Positions 1 to 8,641 of a stretch of DNA of 64,000 nt are shown here, one piece after another. This stretch comes from Methylobacterium sp. WL1 (GTDB taxonomy: Bacteria > Pseudomonadota > Alphaproteobacteria > Rhizobiales > Beijerinckiaceae), in the NCBI RefSeq assembly GCF_008000895.1, contig NZ_CP042823.1:5354501-5418500 (forward strand), written 5' to 3'. The notes beneath the pieces were generated by a model. The model made no database searches. It saw only the letters and a list, made by a program, of their open reading frames with translations, and was not told the DNA's origin. The position numbers were made by a program, and so were the translations under genes. The first letter of the stretch is position 1. Each line of letters opens with the position of its first letter.

Positions 1-1
1 G

Positions 2-403
2 GCGAGCGACGCCCGCTTCGTGCCGATGACCGACGCCTACGATCCCGACCTGCGCGTGCGCCTCCGGGCCGCGGCGAGGGCCTGCGGCGTGCCCCTCGGT
101 GAGGGCGTCTACGCGTGGTTCTCCGGCCCGAGCTTCGAGACCCCGGCCGAGGTCCGGATGGCCGGCATCCTCGGAGCCGACCTCGTCGGCATGTCCACCG
201 TGCCCGAGGTGATCCTCGCCCGCTTCCTCGGCCTGCCGGTGGCGGCCGTGTCGGTGGTGACCAACCTCGCCGCCGGGATCGCCGGGGGCGCGCCCCATCA
301 CGCCGAGACCAAGGCGGTGGCGGCCCGGGCCGCCGAGGATCTCGGCCGCCTGGTCCGGGCCTTCGCCGCAGGCCTGCCGGCTCAGGAGACCGACCATGGA
401 TGA
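2..403 (+). CDS. Purine-nucleoside phosphorylase, C-terminal part (5' end outside the window)
   Basis: The enzyme splits purine nucleosides with phosphate to the free base and (deoxy)ribose 1-phosphate in cytoplasmic salvage. Only about 133 C-terminal residues are present; the frame is open to the left edge. The family signature GVYAWFSGPSFETPAEVRM is intact, followed by GADLVGMST (the base-recognition loop region) and SVVTNLAAG, all at the places expected for the trimeric PNP family. The stop overlaps the start of deoC by 8 bases, so the two genes are translationally coupled. Its ribose phosphate product feeds the pathway of the next gene. It could be named punA or xapA; substrate preference cannot be read from this fragment. 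Confidence 0.93.
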   Translation, partial: ASDARFVPMTDAYDPDLRVRLRAAARACGVPLGEGVYAWFSGPSFETPAEVRMAGILGADLVGMSTVPEVILARFLGLPVAAVSVVTNLAAGIAGGAPHHAETKAVAARAAEDLGRLVRAFAAGLPAQETDHG

Positions 404-1139
404 CCCGGATGCCGGTGCGGTCGCCCGCCGGGCGCTGCCGCTCCTCGACCTCACGGACCTGACCGAGACCTGCACCGAGCCGAAGATCGACGCGCTCTGC
501 CGGGATGCGCGCCGCGGCGGCGTCGCGGCGATCTGCGTCTGGCCGCATTTCGTGGCGCAGGGCGCGCGGGCGCTCAAGGGCAGCGGCATCCGGGTCGCCA
601 CGGTGATCAACTTCCCGGCCGGCGGCGAGGATTGCGCCCGGGCGACCGACGACACCGCCGAGGCCCTGCGCGACGGCGCCGACGAGATCGACCTCGTCCT
701 GCCCTACCGCGCCGTCCTGCGCGGCGACGCCGCCACCGCCCGCGACATGGTCGAGGCTGTGCGCGACACCTGCGGGGCCGCCGTGCTGAAGGTGATCCTC
801 GAGACCGGCGAGATTGCCGAGCCCGAGGCGATCCGGCGCGCCGGGCGGCTGGCGCTGGAGGCGGGCGCCGACTTCCTCAAGACCTCCACGGGCAAGAGCC
901 CGGTCTCGGCGACCCCGGAGGCCGCCGAGGCGATGCTGGCCGAGATCCGAGCCAGGGGCCGGGATGGCGGCCGTACGGCGGGCCTCAAGATCTCCGGCGG
1001 ACTGCGCAGCGTCGCCGATGCCGGCGCCTATCTGGCCCTCGCCGACCGGATCATGGGGCCGGACTGGGTGAGCCCGAAGACCTTCAGGCTCGGGGCGAGC
1101 AGTCTGTTCGGGGCGCTGATCCAGGCGCGGGACTCGTGA
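396..1139 (+). CDS. deoC: Deoxyribose-phosphate aldolase
   Basis: Cleaves 2-deoxyribose 5-phosphate to glyceraldehyde 3-phosphate and acetaldehyde, linking nucleoside breakdown to central carbon metabolism. The 247-residue protein is of normal length for the DeoC class I aldolases. K162 in FLKTSTGK is the Schiff-base lysine, K198 in LKISGG the second conserved lysine, and D99 in EIDLVLPY the third member of the active site. The ATG at 396 lies inside the end of the phosphorylase gene, and the stop codon at 1137 abuts the deoA start region, giving a compact three-gene salvage operon. Confidence 0.96.
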   Translation: MDDPDAGAVARRALPLLDLTDLTETCTEPKIDALCRDARRGGVAAICVWPHFVAQGARALKGSGIRVATVINFPAGGEDCARATDDTAEALRDGADEIDLVLPYRAVLRGDAATARDMVEAVRDTCGAAVLKVILETGEIAEPEAIRRAGRLALEAGADFLKTSTGKSPVSATPEAAEAMLAEIRARGRDGGRTAGLKISGGLRSVADAGAYLALADRIMGPDWVSPKTFRLGASSLFGALIQARDS

Positions 1140-1144
1140 AACCG

Positions 1145-2441
1145 ATGCGCCTGCCGCAAGAAACCATCCGGGCCAAGCGGGACGGCCTGGCCCTCGATCC
1201 GGAGGAGATCGCGGGCTTCGTCCGGGGCCTCACCGACGGCGCGGTCGGCGAGGGGCAGGCGGCGGCCTTCGCCATGGCGGTGTTCTTCCGCGGCCTGGCG
1301 CTGCCGGAGCGGGTGGCGTTGACCCGGGCGATGGCCGGATCCGGCCAGGTGCTCGCCTGGGACCTGCCGGGCCCGGTGCTCGACAAGCACTCCACCGGTG
1401 GCATCGGCGACACGGTGAGCCTGGCCCTCGCCCCGATGGTGGCGGCCTGCGGCGGCTACGTGCCGATGATCTCGGGCCGCGGCCTCGGCCATACCGGCGG
1501 AACGCTGGACAAGCTTGCCAGCATCCCGAGCTACGACGCCACGCCGGGGCTCGACACCTTCCGCCGGGTGGTCGGCCGGGTCGGCTGCGCGATCATCGGC
1601 CAGACCGCCGAGCTGGCCCCGGCCGACCGGCGCCTCTACGCGATCCGCGACGTCACCGGCACGGTGGAATCCCTCGACCTGATCACCGCCTCGATCCTGT
1701 CGAAGAAGCTCGCCGCCGGGCTCGACGGGCTGGTGATGGACGTCAAGCAGGGCTCCGGCGCCTTCATGACGGGCTTGGACGAAGCCCGGGCCCTGGCCGA
1801 GAGCATCGTCACGGTGGCCGAGGGCGCCGGATTGCGCACCGCCGCGCTGATCACCGACATGGACGCGCCGCTCGCCAGCGCCGCCGGCAACGCCGTCGAG
1901 GTCGCCTACGCGATCGACTACCTGACGGGCGCGCGCCGCGAGCCGCGCTTCCACGCGGTCACGTTGGCGCTCGGGGCCGAGATGCTGGTGATCGGCGGTC
2001 TCGCGCCGGACCGGGACGCGGCGGCCGGGCGCCTGGAGGCGGTGCTGGCCTCCGGCCGGGCAGCCGAGATCTTTTGTGACATGGTCGCCGCGCTCGGCGG
2101 CCCCGGCGATCTGCTGAAGGCCCCGGCGCGACACCTGCCGGCCGCGCCGGTGCAGCGGGCGGTCCGCCAGGACGGGGCCGTCGCCGCCATCGATACCCGG
2201 GCTATCGGTCTGGCGGTGATCGGGCTCGGCGGTGGACGGACCCGGCCCGAGGACGCGATCGACCCGCGGGTCGGCTTCACCGACCTCGCAGGTCCCGGCG
2301 ACGCGACCGGCCTGCTGGGGATCGTCCACGCGGCCGACGCGGCCGCAGCCGACCGCGCCGAGGCGGCCCTGCGGGCGGCCTACCGGATCGGCGCGGCGCC
2401 CCGGCCGGCCGGCGATCATCGAGCGGGTCGGGGCCGGATAG
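1145..2441 (+). CDS. deoA: Thymidine phosphorylase, with an apparent frame change near its 3' end
   Basis: Phosphorolyses thymidine to thymine and deoxyribose 1-phosphate; last gene of the salvage operon. The body is a textbook Deo[11 protein letters not shown] phosphate loop and the signature [15 protein letters not shown], total about 430 residues. ATG 1145 is preferred; an in-frame GTG at 1136 overlapping the deoC stop is the alternative. As sequenced, the frame runs past the expected end and continues to 2782 through the antisense of the next gene. The normal C-terminus ([10 protein letters not shown], stop at 2439) sits in the +1 frame. Three tandem CCGG units lie at the break; removing one restores an uninterrupted C-terminus ([14 protein letters not shown]). 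So this is either a natural four-base slippage allele or an assembly error. Confidence 0.9.
2401..2412 (+). repeat. (CCGG)3 tandem repeat at the deoA frame break
   Basis: Three contiguous CCGG units. Deleting one unit (four bases, equal to minus one in frame) reconnects the deoA body with its conserved C-terminal residues and stop codon at 2439-2441. A repeat of this kind is a plausible site of replication slippage. Confidence 0.8.
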
Positions 2442-2459
2442 GCTCCGGCCCCGCCGGCC

Positions 2460-2786
2460 TCACCAGCGGCCGTGGCCGTGACGGTGGCCCCAGCCGCCGT
2501 GGCGGTGATGACCGTAGCCGCCGCGATGGCCCCAGCCGCGATGGTGGCCGCGCCCCCAGCCGTGGTGGTGGTGGCCGCGGAAGCCCGGTCCGAAGCCGTG
2601 ACGCGGGCCGAAGCCGTGGCGATGGCCGTACCCGTAGCCGTATTGGACATCCACGATGTCGCCGGCGCCCTGGTGCAGGCCGGTGTCGAGGCCGAGCGGC
2701 GCGGCCATCGCGGGGGCTCCGAGGGCGATCCCCCCGAGTGCCAGTGCGGCGGCCGCCAGGCGTAGGCGTGCGGTCTTGGTGAACAT
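2460..2786 (-). CDS. Small secreted His/Gly-rich protein
   Basis: A 108-residue protein of unknown function. Residues 1-29 form a clear Sec signal peptide ending in APAMAA. The mature part opens with a short [18 protein letters not shown] stretch and then becomes a low-complexity run of Gly, His, Arg, Tyr and Trp (repeats such as [15 protein letters not shown] and GHHHHGWG) to the C-terminus. The many histidines could bind metal; that is inference. A strong ribosome site, AGGAGG, lies upstream of the ATG at 2786. The gene converges on deoA; the spurious extension of the deoA frame crosses it. Similar His/Gly-rich secreted proteins are common in Methylobacterium and lack a known role. Confidence 0.8.
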   Translation of the reverse strand: MFTKTARLRLAAAALALGGIALGAPAMAAPLGLDTGLHQGAGDIVDVQYGYGYGHRHGFGPRHGFGPGFRGHHHHGWGRGHHRGWGHRGGYGHHRHGGWGHRHGHGRW

Positions 2787-3155
2787 CGATGTCCTCCTGT
2801 GCCTCGCCGGCCGCGATGCCGCGACCGGCCGTGCCTCAAGTGTGACGCTTATAAGTTGACGGAGACGTGACTTCGTCCCTCAGGCGTTGTTCAGGTCCGG
2901 GCGGTTTCCGTAGGCTGGCGGCACGTGTCCGGATCCCCGGGCCCAAGCCGCCACCGCAAGAGCCGCCAAGCGACCCGGGGCTCAGCGCGGCGCAGCGTCC
3001 CCCCTCGATCGAACCGGCGTGGGGGATGCAACGACCGGCGCATCCGCGCGCCCCGGAACGAATGTTCAGGACGCTTCTGGGTCCGTTCGCGCGCGACAGC
3101 GCCCTGCGTCGCGGAGCCCCGGGTCGTTTCGCTGCGTCCGCAACGACGGTGGCGA
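2787..3155. other. Non-coding stretch between the His/Gly-rich gene and the SDR gene
   Basis: About 370 bases without a convincing gene. It should contain the minus-strand promoter of the His/Gly-rich gene (a TTATAA hexamer reads on the minus strand near 2850) and the end of the SDR transcript. No tRNA, repeat or terminator was recognised. Confidence 0.5.
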
Positions 3156-3998
3156 TCACTCCGCCATGGACCGCTTGAACGCTTCCGAGAAATCTGGATG
3201 CCAGCGCGAGAGCGCCGGCCGGTTCTCGATGATGTCGCCGGCCGCCCAGGCGATGCGCTTCTCGTCCTGTGCCCTCGTGGTCTCGTTGTCGGGGCAGAGG
3301 ATGTAGAAATCGCCCGCCTCCAGCCGCTCCAGCATGAAGGCGACGGTCTCCTCCGGCGTCCAGGCGCCGGGCGGCTTCTCGGCGACGCCGCGGGCCTTGG
3401 TTAGGCCGGTATAGACGAAGCCCGGGATCAGCAGGTGCGCGGTGGTTCGGCACCCCTCGCGGGTGCGCAGCTCGTGGGCCAGCGCCTCGGTGGCCGCCTT
3501 CACGGCCGCCTTGGAGACGTTGTAGGGCGCGTTGCCGGGCGGCGTGGTGATGCCCTGCTTGGAGCCGGTGACGATCACCGCACCGGGCTGGCCGCCCGCG
3601 ATCATGCCGGGCGCGAAGGCGTGGATGCCGTTGACCACGCCCCCGAGGTTGGTGGCGAGGATCCGGGTCCAGGTCCCGGCGTCGGAGAAGAGCTTGCCGC
3701 CGGCCTCGATCCCGGCGTTCAGCATCACCACGGCCGGGGGGGCGGCCTTGGCGACATGGGCCGCCAGGGCCTCCACGGCCTCCCGGTCCGAGACGTCGGT
3801 GGGCAAGGCCCGGACCTCGACGGCGGCGAGTTCGGCCACGGCGCGGCGGGCGTCGTCGAGGGCTTGGCCGGGCAGGTCGGCGAGCCAGACGTTCATGCCG
3901 GCCCGAGCGAAGGCTTTGGCCGCCGCGAGCCCGATGCCGCTCGCCGCCCCGGTGACGACCGCGCTGCGCCCTGGGCTGATGGCGGGATGCTGGCTCAT
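3156..3998 (-). CDS. Short-chain dehydrogenase/reductase (SDR)
   Basis: A 280-residue NAD(P)-dependent oxidoreductase of the classical SDR family. TGAASGIG at residues 16-23 is the dinucleotide loop, NAG at 94-96 follows, and S146, Y159 and K163 (YNVSK) form the catalytic set. An acidic residue (D41) after the second strand suggests NAD preference, which is inference. The substrate is not evident. The ATG at 3998 was chosen because the family fold starts immediately after it; the open frame upstream lacks homology. The gene is isolated, about 240 bases from the divergently read xylanase gene. Confidence 0.88.
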   Translation of the reverse strand: MSQHPAISPGRSAVVTGAASGIGLAAAKAFARAGMNVWLADLPGQALDDARRAVAELAAVEVRALPTDVSDREAVEALAAHVAKAAPPAVVMLNAGIEAGGKLFSDAGTWTRILATNLGGVVNGIHAFAPGMIAGGQPGAVIVTGSKQGITTPPGNAPYNVSKAAVKAATEALAHELRTREGCRTTAHLLIPGFVYTGLTKARGVAEKPPGAWTPEETVAFMLERLEAGDFYILCPDNETTRAQDEKRIAWAAGDIIENRPALSRWHPDFSEAFKRSMAE

Positions 3999-4170
3999 GG
4001 GTCGGTCCTCGGCTGGATGGCGCCCCGAAGATGGGGCGAGTCGGGCCCGAAGGCGAGTTGGAAAAGGTGCGATCGGTCCGTTGCCGGCGCCCTTGCCGAC
4101 CAGGGCGATCGGATGAAGAGATGTTATTCCTCCGGGCGTTGATAATGCCCGCGGCGCAGGCTCACCCACC

Positions 4171-4205
4171 GTGTCATTCCGGGCTCGCCTGCGGCGCCCC
4201 GACTG
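4171..4205. repeat. REP-like palindromic intergenic repeat, copy 1
   Basis: The core TCCGGGCTCGCCTGCGGCGC, followed by CCCGAC, closely matches the element at 8541-8583 and, in reverse, the one at 8468-8510. It lies just before the xylanase gene. Confidence 0.6.
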
Positions 4206-4239
4206 ACGGGGTGTCGTACCCCCCAACCGAGAACCCGGC

Positions 4240-5424
4240 ATGACCCCACCCTCCGGCCCGCCGAGCCGCCGCGCGCTCCTTGCGGGGTCCGCCTGCGCCG
4301 GCCTCGCCACAATGGCGCGGGCCGCGCCGTCCGGTTTCGGGCCCCTCGGCAGGCCGTCCTGGTCGGCCGACAGCCTCCAGGCGGCCGCCGCCGCCAAGGG
4401 GCTGACGTATGGCTGCGAGGTGCCGTTCCACCGGTTCGAATCGACCCCGGCGTACCGGCAGGCGGTTGCCCGGGAGTGCGGGATCCTGGTCTGCGGCACC
4501 GAGATGAAGATGGAGGAGGTGCTGCCCGCCCCCGGGCGCACCGATTTCGCCCGCGGCGACGCGATCCTGCGCTTCGCGCGGGCCAACGGCCAGCGGATGC
4601 GCGGGCACACCCTGGTCTGGCACGCGGCCCTGCCCCCCTGGGTCGCGCCGTTGCTCGGCCGGGCGAGCCCCGTCCAGGCCGAGGATTTCATGCGGCGCTG
4701 GATCGAGACCGTGGCCGGCCATTACCGGGGGCAGATTGTCGCCTGGGACGTGGTCAACGAGATCCTGGGCAACGAGGCCGACCCCGACCGGGGCGGGGGC
4801 CTGCGCGAGTCCCCCTGGCTCGCCGCGATGGGGCCCGGCTACGTGGACCGCGCCTTCCGGATCCTGCATGAGACCGACCCGGCCGCGGCCGGCACCTGGA
4901 ACGAGGACGCGGTCGAGCAGGGCGCGCCCTGGATGGAGGCCAAGCGCACCAAGGTGCTGCGCCAGCTCGAGGCGATGCGGTCGCGCGGCGTGCCGATCCG
5001 GCGGTTCGGCCTGCAATCGCACCTCACCAGCACGGTCCCGATCGACCAGGGCCAGCTGCGGCGCTTCCTGCACGAGATCGGCCAGATGGGATTGGGGATC
5101 GCGGTCACCGAGCTCGACATCGACGATAGGGCGTTCCCGTCCGACGTGGCGAGCCGCGACCGCAGGGTGGCGGATTTCGCCCGCCGCTACCTCGACGTGG
5201 TCCTGGCCGAGCCCGCCCTGCTCGACGTGCTCACCTGGGACATCTACGACCCCGACACGTGGCTGAACGACCACCCCAACCGCAAGCGGCCGGACGGCCT
5301 GCCCCAGCGGGCGCTGCCGCTCGACGCGCAGTTCCGGCGCAAGCCGCTCTGGCACGCGATGCTGGACAGCTTCCAGGCCGCCCCGGACCATGCCGCCGCG
5401 CGCGACAGACTCAGGCGGGGGTGA
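4240..5424 (+). CDS. Endo-1,4-beta-xylanase, GH10 family, Tat-exported
   Basis: Hydrolyses internal beta-1,4 xylosidic bonds of xylan. The first 29 residues carry SRRALLAGSACAGLATMARA, a twin-arginine type signal, so the folded enzyme is probably exported. The GH10 barrel fills the remaining 365 residues: HTLVWH at 123-128, WDVVNE at 169-174 with E174 as acid/base, and TELDI at 290-294 with E291 as nucleophile. No carbohydrate-binding module is present. A plant-cell-wall enzyme fits a plant-associated lifestyle. It overlaps the end of the converging acyltransferase gene by 14 bases. No other xylan-degradation gene lies beside it. Confidence 0.93.
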   Translation: MTPPSGPPSRRALLAGSACAGLATMARAAPSGFGPLGRPSWSADSLQAAAAAKGLTYGCEVPFHRFESTPAYRQAVARECGILVCGTEMKMEEVLPAPGRTDFARGDAILRFARANGQRMRGHTLVWHAALPPWVAPLLGRASPVQAEDFMRRWIETVAGHYRGQIVAWDVVNEILGNEADPDRGGGLRESPWLAAMGPGYVDRAFRILHETDPAAAGTWNEDAVEQGAPWMEAKRTKVLRQLEAMRSRGVPIRRFGLQSHLTSTVPIDQGQLRRFLHEIGQMGLGIAVTELDIDDRAFPSDVASRDRRVADFARRYLDVVLAEPALLDVLTWDIYDPDTWLNDHPNRKRPDGLPQRALPLDAQFRRKPLWHAMLDSFQAAPDHAAARDRLRRG

Positions 5425-6541
5425 CGCGGGTGCGACGCCCGCCCTCAGACAGGGTCGGCTCCGGCGGGCGATCGGCCAGAAGCCTTCGGCGCAAGCGGGC
5501 GCAGGGGCGCTCGACCAGCCCGTACATCGCCCAGCACCAGAGCAGCGTCGGCGGGAAGGCCGCCAGCATCAGCCAGAACCCGTGCAGGGCCGGCGCCTGG
5601 TGCAGCACCCCCGCCACCACGGCCATGTGGGCCAGGTAGAAACTGTAGGACCACAGGCCGAGCTGGCGCATCGGCCGGGCCGCGAGCCACCGCACCGCCC
5701 GGCCCTCGCCGTGCAGCAGGTAGGCGAACGGCACGAACAGTGCCGCGCTCTGGAGGGTGTAGCGCAGGGTCTCGCGAAAGGCGGGATCGCGCACGGCCAG
5801 GGTCAGCAGGATCACCCCGAGGCTCGCGGCGACGTGCCAGGCCTGAGGCCGCCAGGCGCGGTCCCCCGGGATCACCGGGTTGTTCCACAGGCCGAGGCAG
5901 CAGCCGAACAGGATCGCGTCGATGCGGGTGTGGGTCCAGGAATAGTTCAGGCTGTAATCGGGCAGCCGCCAGACGTTGACGCAGCGGATCGCCAGCACCG
6001 CCGCGCAGAGCCCCAGGCAGGCCAGCGCCGCCCGGCGCGGTTGCAGGCGCCCGAGCCACAGGGCGTAGGCCAGGGGGAAGACCAGATAGAAATGCTCCTC
6101 GATGGCGAGGCTCCAGAGCGGCACCGGCAGCACCGCCTCGGTGCCGAACAGGCCGGGATAGTTGGTCAGGAACAGCACCTGGCCGAGCACGGCCGCCGGC
6201 GCGACCGGCATCCAGTCGAGGAGCCCCGCCGCGTAGAGCGCCCCGGCGGCGAGCAGGGTCAGGTAGAGCGGCGGCAGGATCCGCAGGCTGCGCCGGAGGT
6301 AGAAGGCCGACAGCGACACCCCGCCGGCGCGCGCGCGCTCGATCCGCAGCAGCGTCGTGATCAGGTAGCCGCTGAGGAAGAAGAACACCGTGACGCCGAA
6401 GCCCCCCGGCACCACGTGGCTGTAGCCGCAATGGGCCGCGAACACGATCAGGATCGCGAGCGCCCGCACCCCGTCGAGCTGGGGCAGATAGGGCATCGTG
6501 ATCGGGACATCCCCGGTGCGCTGGGATCCGGACTCCGGCAT
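5411..6541 (-). CDS. Acyltransferase 3 family membrane protein (OafA/YrhL type)
   Basis: An integral membrane O-acyltransferase of the family that decorates surface polysaccharides, lipids or secondary metabolites with acetyl or longer acyl groups. The 376-residue frame opens with LPQLDGVRALAILIVFAAH, the family's first-helix signature containing the catalytic His, then SGYLITTLL and FYLRRSLRILPPLYL, typical of helices 2-3. About ten hydrophobic segments follow. The ATG at 6541 gives 15 residues before the conserved part; an internal ATG at 6496 is an equally plausible start. There is no neighbouring polysaccharide cluster, so the acceptor is unknown. Confidence 0.87.
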   Translation of the reverse strand: MPESGSQRTGDVPITMPYLPQLDGVRALAILIVFAAHCGYSHVVPGGFGVTVFFFLSGYLITTLLRIERARAGGVSLSAFYLRRSLRILPPLYLTLLAAGALYAAGLLDWMPVAPAAVLGQVLFLTNYPGLFGTEAVLPVPLWSLAIEEHFYLVFPLAYALWLGRLQPRRAALACLGLCAAVLAIRCVNVWRLPDYSLNYSWTHTRIDAILFGCCLGLWNNPVIPGDRAWRPQAWHVAASLGVILLTLAVRDPAFRETLRYTLQSAALFVPFAYLLHGEGRAVRWLAARPMRQLGLWSYSFYLAHMAVVAGVLHQAPALHGFWLMLAAFPPTLLWCWAMYGLVERPCARLRRRLLADRPPEPTLSEGGRRTRVTPA

Positions 6542-6754
6542 GGCGGCGGCTGATCGTCCTTCACGGCACGGCCCGGCAGGGTGCGCCTTTTCCGCGCGAA
6601 TCGATATCCGCCCCCGGGTCCGGAAGCGATCCCCCTCGGGGGATGGTGAACGGGCCCCGCCGCCAGGGGCGATTCACCGGAGGAGATTGGTAACCGTACC
6701 GCTCCATCATCCCGCCCGACCGCGCCGTCCCGGGCGCCGTCGGGAGTGTTGCGT

Positions 6755-8395
6755 ATGGTCCCGACCCGTTTCCGCCTTCCCGCTCGCCTCGGCACCGGTC
6801 TCTCGGTGCTGGCGCTGCTCGGCGGCCCCGTGGCCGCGCTGGCGCAGGGCGCCCCGGCCCCGGCCGGACCCGCGGCGGCGGCGGCCCCGCCGCTCGCCGT
6901 CCCGGTCGTTGTGCCGCCGGCCCCGGAACCCGTGAAGAGTCCGGAGCCCAGGGCCCAAGGCGCGAAGGCCGAAGTGAAGGCCGACGCGAAGACCGACGCG
7001 AAGGCCGAAGTGAAGTCCGACGCGAAGACGCCCGAGAGCCGGCCGGTCGAGGCCAAAAGTTCCGAGGTCAAGCCGCCGGAATCCCCAAAGAAACCGCGCG
7101 AGCCGGCGCCGCTGGTCTACGCCAAGGTCTCCACCGACCCGACCCCGACGCTCACCGCCCGCACCTTCCTGGACACGCTGAAGGTGGCCGACCGCTACGC
7201 CGCCTTCGCGGAGGCCGGCGGCTGGGAGCGGCTGCCCGACGACCTGATCCGGCTGAAGCCCGGGGAGCGCAGCCCGGCGATCCCGTCGCTGCGCCACCAC
7301 CTGACGCTCACCGGCGACCTGCCCGTAGACGCGCCGCCGAGCGACCGCCTCGACCCGCCGCTGGTGGCCGCGATCGCGGCGTTCCAGGGCCGCCACGGCC
7401 TGCCCGACAGCGGCATCCTGGGCCGGCTCACGATCAACGCCCTGAACGTGCCGGCCGCCACCCGGCAGCGCCAGCTCGCGGCTTCGGCGGCCCGGCTGAT
7501 GGGTTCGAAATTCCCGTTCGGCGAGCGCTACGTCGTGGTCAACGTGCCCTCGGCCATCGTCGAGGCGGTGGAGAACGGCGTGGTGGCACGCCGCTACGTC
7601 GCGGTGGTCGGCTCCCCCGACAAGGCGACACCCACGGTGGAGACCCGGATCACCGACATCAACTTCAACCCGACCTGGACCGTGCCGGCCTCGGTGGTGA
7701 AGAACGAGATCATCCCGCAGATGCGCAAGAACCCGGGCTACCTCGCCCGGAACCACATCCGCATGCTCGGCCCCGCCGGCGAGGTCGACCCGACCCGGAT
7801 CGACTGGGCCGGCAACAAGGCGGCGGCCTACACGCTGCGCCAGGATTCCGGCTTCGACAATTCGCTCGGCCAGGTGCGGATCGACATGCCGAACCGCTTT
7901 GCCGTCTACATGCACGACACGCCGGCCAAGTCCCTGTTCGCCGCCAACGTGCGCTTCCACAGCCACGGCTGCGTCCGGGTCGGGCAGGTGAAGGAGCTGG
8001 TCGGCTGGCTGCTGCAGGGCACCGACGGCCCCAACGGGCCCGGCACGAGCTGGGGGCCGATCGAGATCGAGACCGGCATCGCCGACGGAGAGCGCCGCGA
8101 CATCAAGCTGGTCAAGCCGGTGCCGGTGACCTTCGTGTACCTGACGGGCTACGCCACACCGGACGGGACGGCGCATTTTCGCGATGACATCTACAACCTC
8201 GACACGCCGGCCACCGAGCCCTCCGCAACCGGGGCGATCGCGCCGGCCGCCGCTGTGCCGCCTGTAGCGACGCCGAAGCCAGCCGCGGCAACGCCTCCGA
8301 AGCCGGCGGTGTCCAAGCCGTCGGTCAGCAAGGCGACGGTTGTGAAGCCGGCAACGGAGGGCGGCAATCCGGACGCGCTGCAGCCGCCCCGCTGA
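6755..8395 (+). CDS. L,D-transpeptidase (YkuD domain) with peptidoglycan-binding domain
   Basis: A periplasmic enzyme that forms 3-3 peptide cross-links in peptidoglycan or anchors proteins to it. The 546 residues hold a signal peptide, an Ala/Pro-rich linker with a Lys/Glu/Asp repeat (AEVKADAKTDAKAEVKSDAK), a PG_binding_1-like segment (HGLPDSGILGRLTINALNVP) and a YkuD domain. The catalytic motif HSHGCVR places the nucleophile at C406. A low-complexity Pro/Ala/Lys tail of about 60 residues closes the protein, unusual for the family and perhaps wall-associated. ATG 6755 follows a GGGAG ribosome site by 8 bases; GTG 6746 is the alternative. Confidence 0.92.
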   Translation: MVPTRFRLPARLGTGLSVLALLGGPVAALAQGAPAPAGPAAAAAPPLAVPVVVPPAPEPVKSPEPRAQGAKAEVKADAKTDAKAEVKSDAKTPESRPVEAKSSEVKPPESPKKPREPAPLVYAKVSTDPTPTLTARTFLDTLKVADRYAAFAEAGGWERLPDDLIRLKPGERSPAIPSLRHHLTLTGDLPVDAPPSDRLDPPLVAAIAAFQGRHGLPDSGILGRLTINALNVPAATRQRQLAASAARLMGSKFPFGERYVVVNVPSAIVEAVENGVVARRYVAVVGSPDKATPTVETRITDINFNPTWTVPASVVKNEIIPQMRKNPGYLARNHIRMLGPAGEVDPTRIDWAGNKAAAYTLRQDSGFDNSLGQVRIDMPNRFAVYMHDTPAKSLFAANVRFHSHGCVRVGQVKELVGWLLQGTDGPNGPGTSWGPIEIETGIADGERRDIKLVKPVPVTFVYLTGYATPDGTAHFRDDIYNLDTPATEPSATGAIAPAAAVPPVATPKPAAATPPKPAVSKPSVSKATVVKPATEGGNPDALQPPR

Positions 8396-8467
8396 AGCTG
8401 ATCCGGTCGGTCGTCCGCAACATCCGAGCGACGACGATCCGTGACCGGGCGCGCTTGATGGCCCGCC

Positions 8468-8510
8468 CCGTCATCCCGGTGCCGCGAAGCGGAGCCCGGG
8501 ATCCATAACC
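8468..8510. repeat. REP-like palindromic repeat, copy 2
   Basis: Contains GCCGCGAAGCGGAGCCCGGG, the reverse orientation of the element at 8541-8583. The two form an inverted pair about 30 bases apart between convergent genes, like a BIME. Confidence 0.6.
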
Positions 8511-8540
8511 GCTGACAGCTCAAGCATTTGCACCGTCGGC

Positions 8541-8583
8541 GTCCCTGGGTTCCGGGCTCGCCTTCGGCGCCCCGGAACGACGC
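8541..8583. repeat. REP-like palindromic repeat, copy 3 (inverted)
   Basis: Contains TCCGGGCTCGCCTTCGGCGC followed by CCCGGAACGAC; nearly identical to the copy at 4171 and inverted to the copy at 8468. With copy 2 it could fold into a long hairpin between the converging transpeptidase and acetyltransferase genes. Confidence 0.6.
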
Positions 8584-8641
8584 AGGTGTTTCGTCCTGCG
8601 AGCACCTTTTCCGAAATCGGCACCCTTCTCGGATGCCGCCC

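Noticed and set aside
2836..3453. Minus-strand 205-codon frame before the SDR end
   Set aside because: It partly overlaps the SDR gene out of frame and has no family resemblance.
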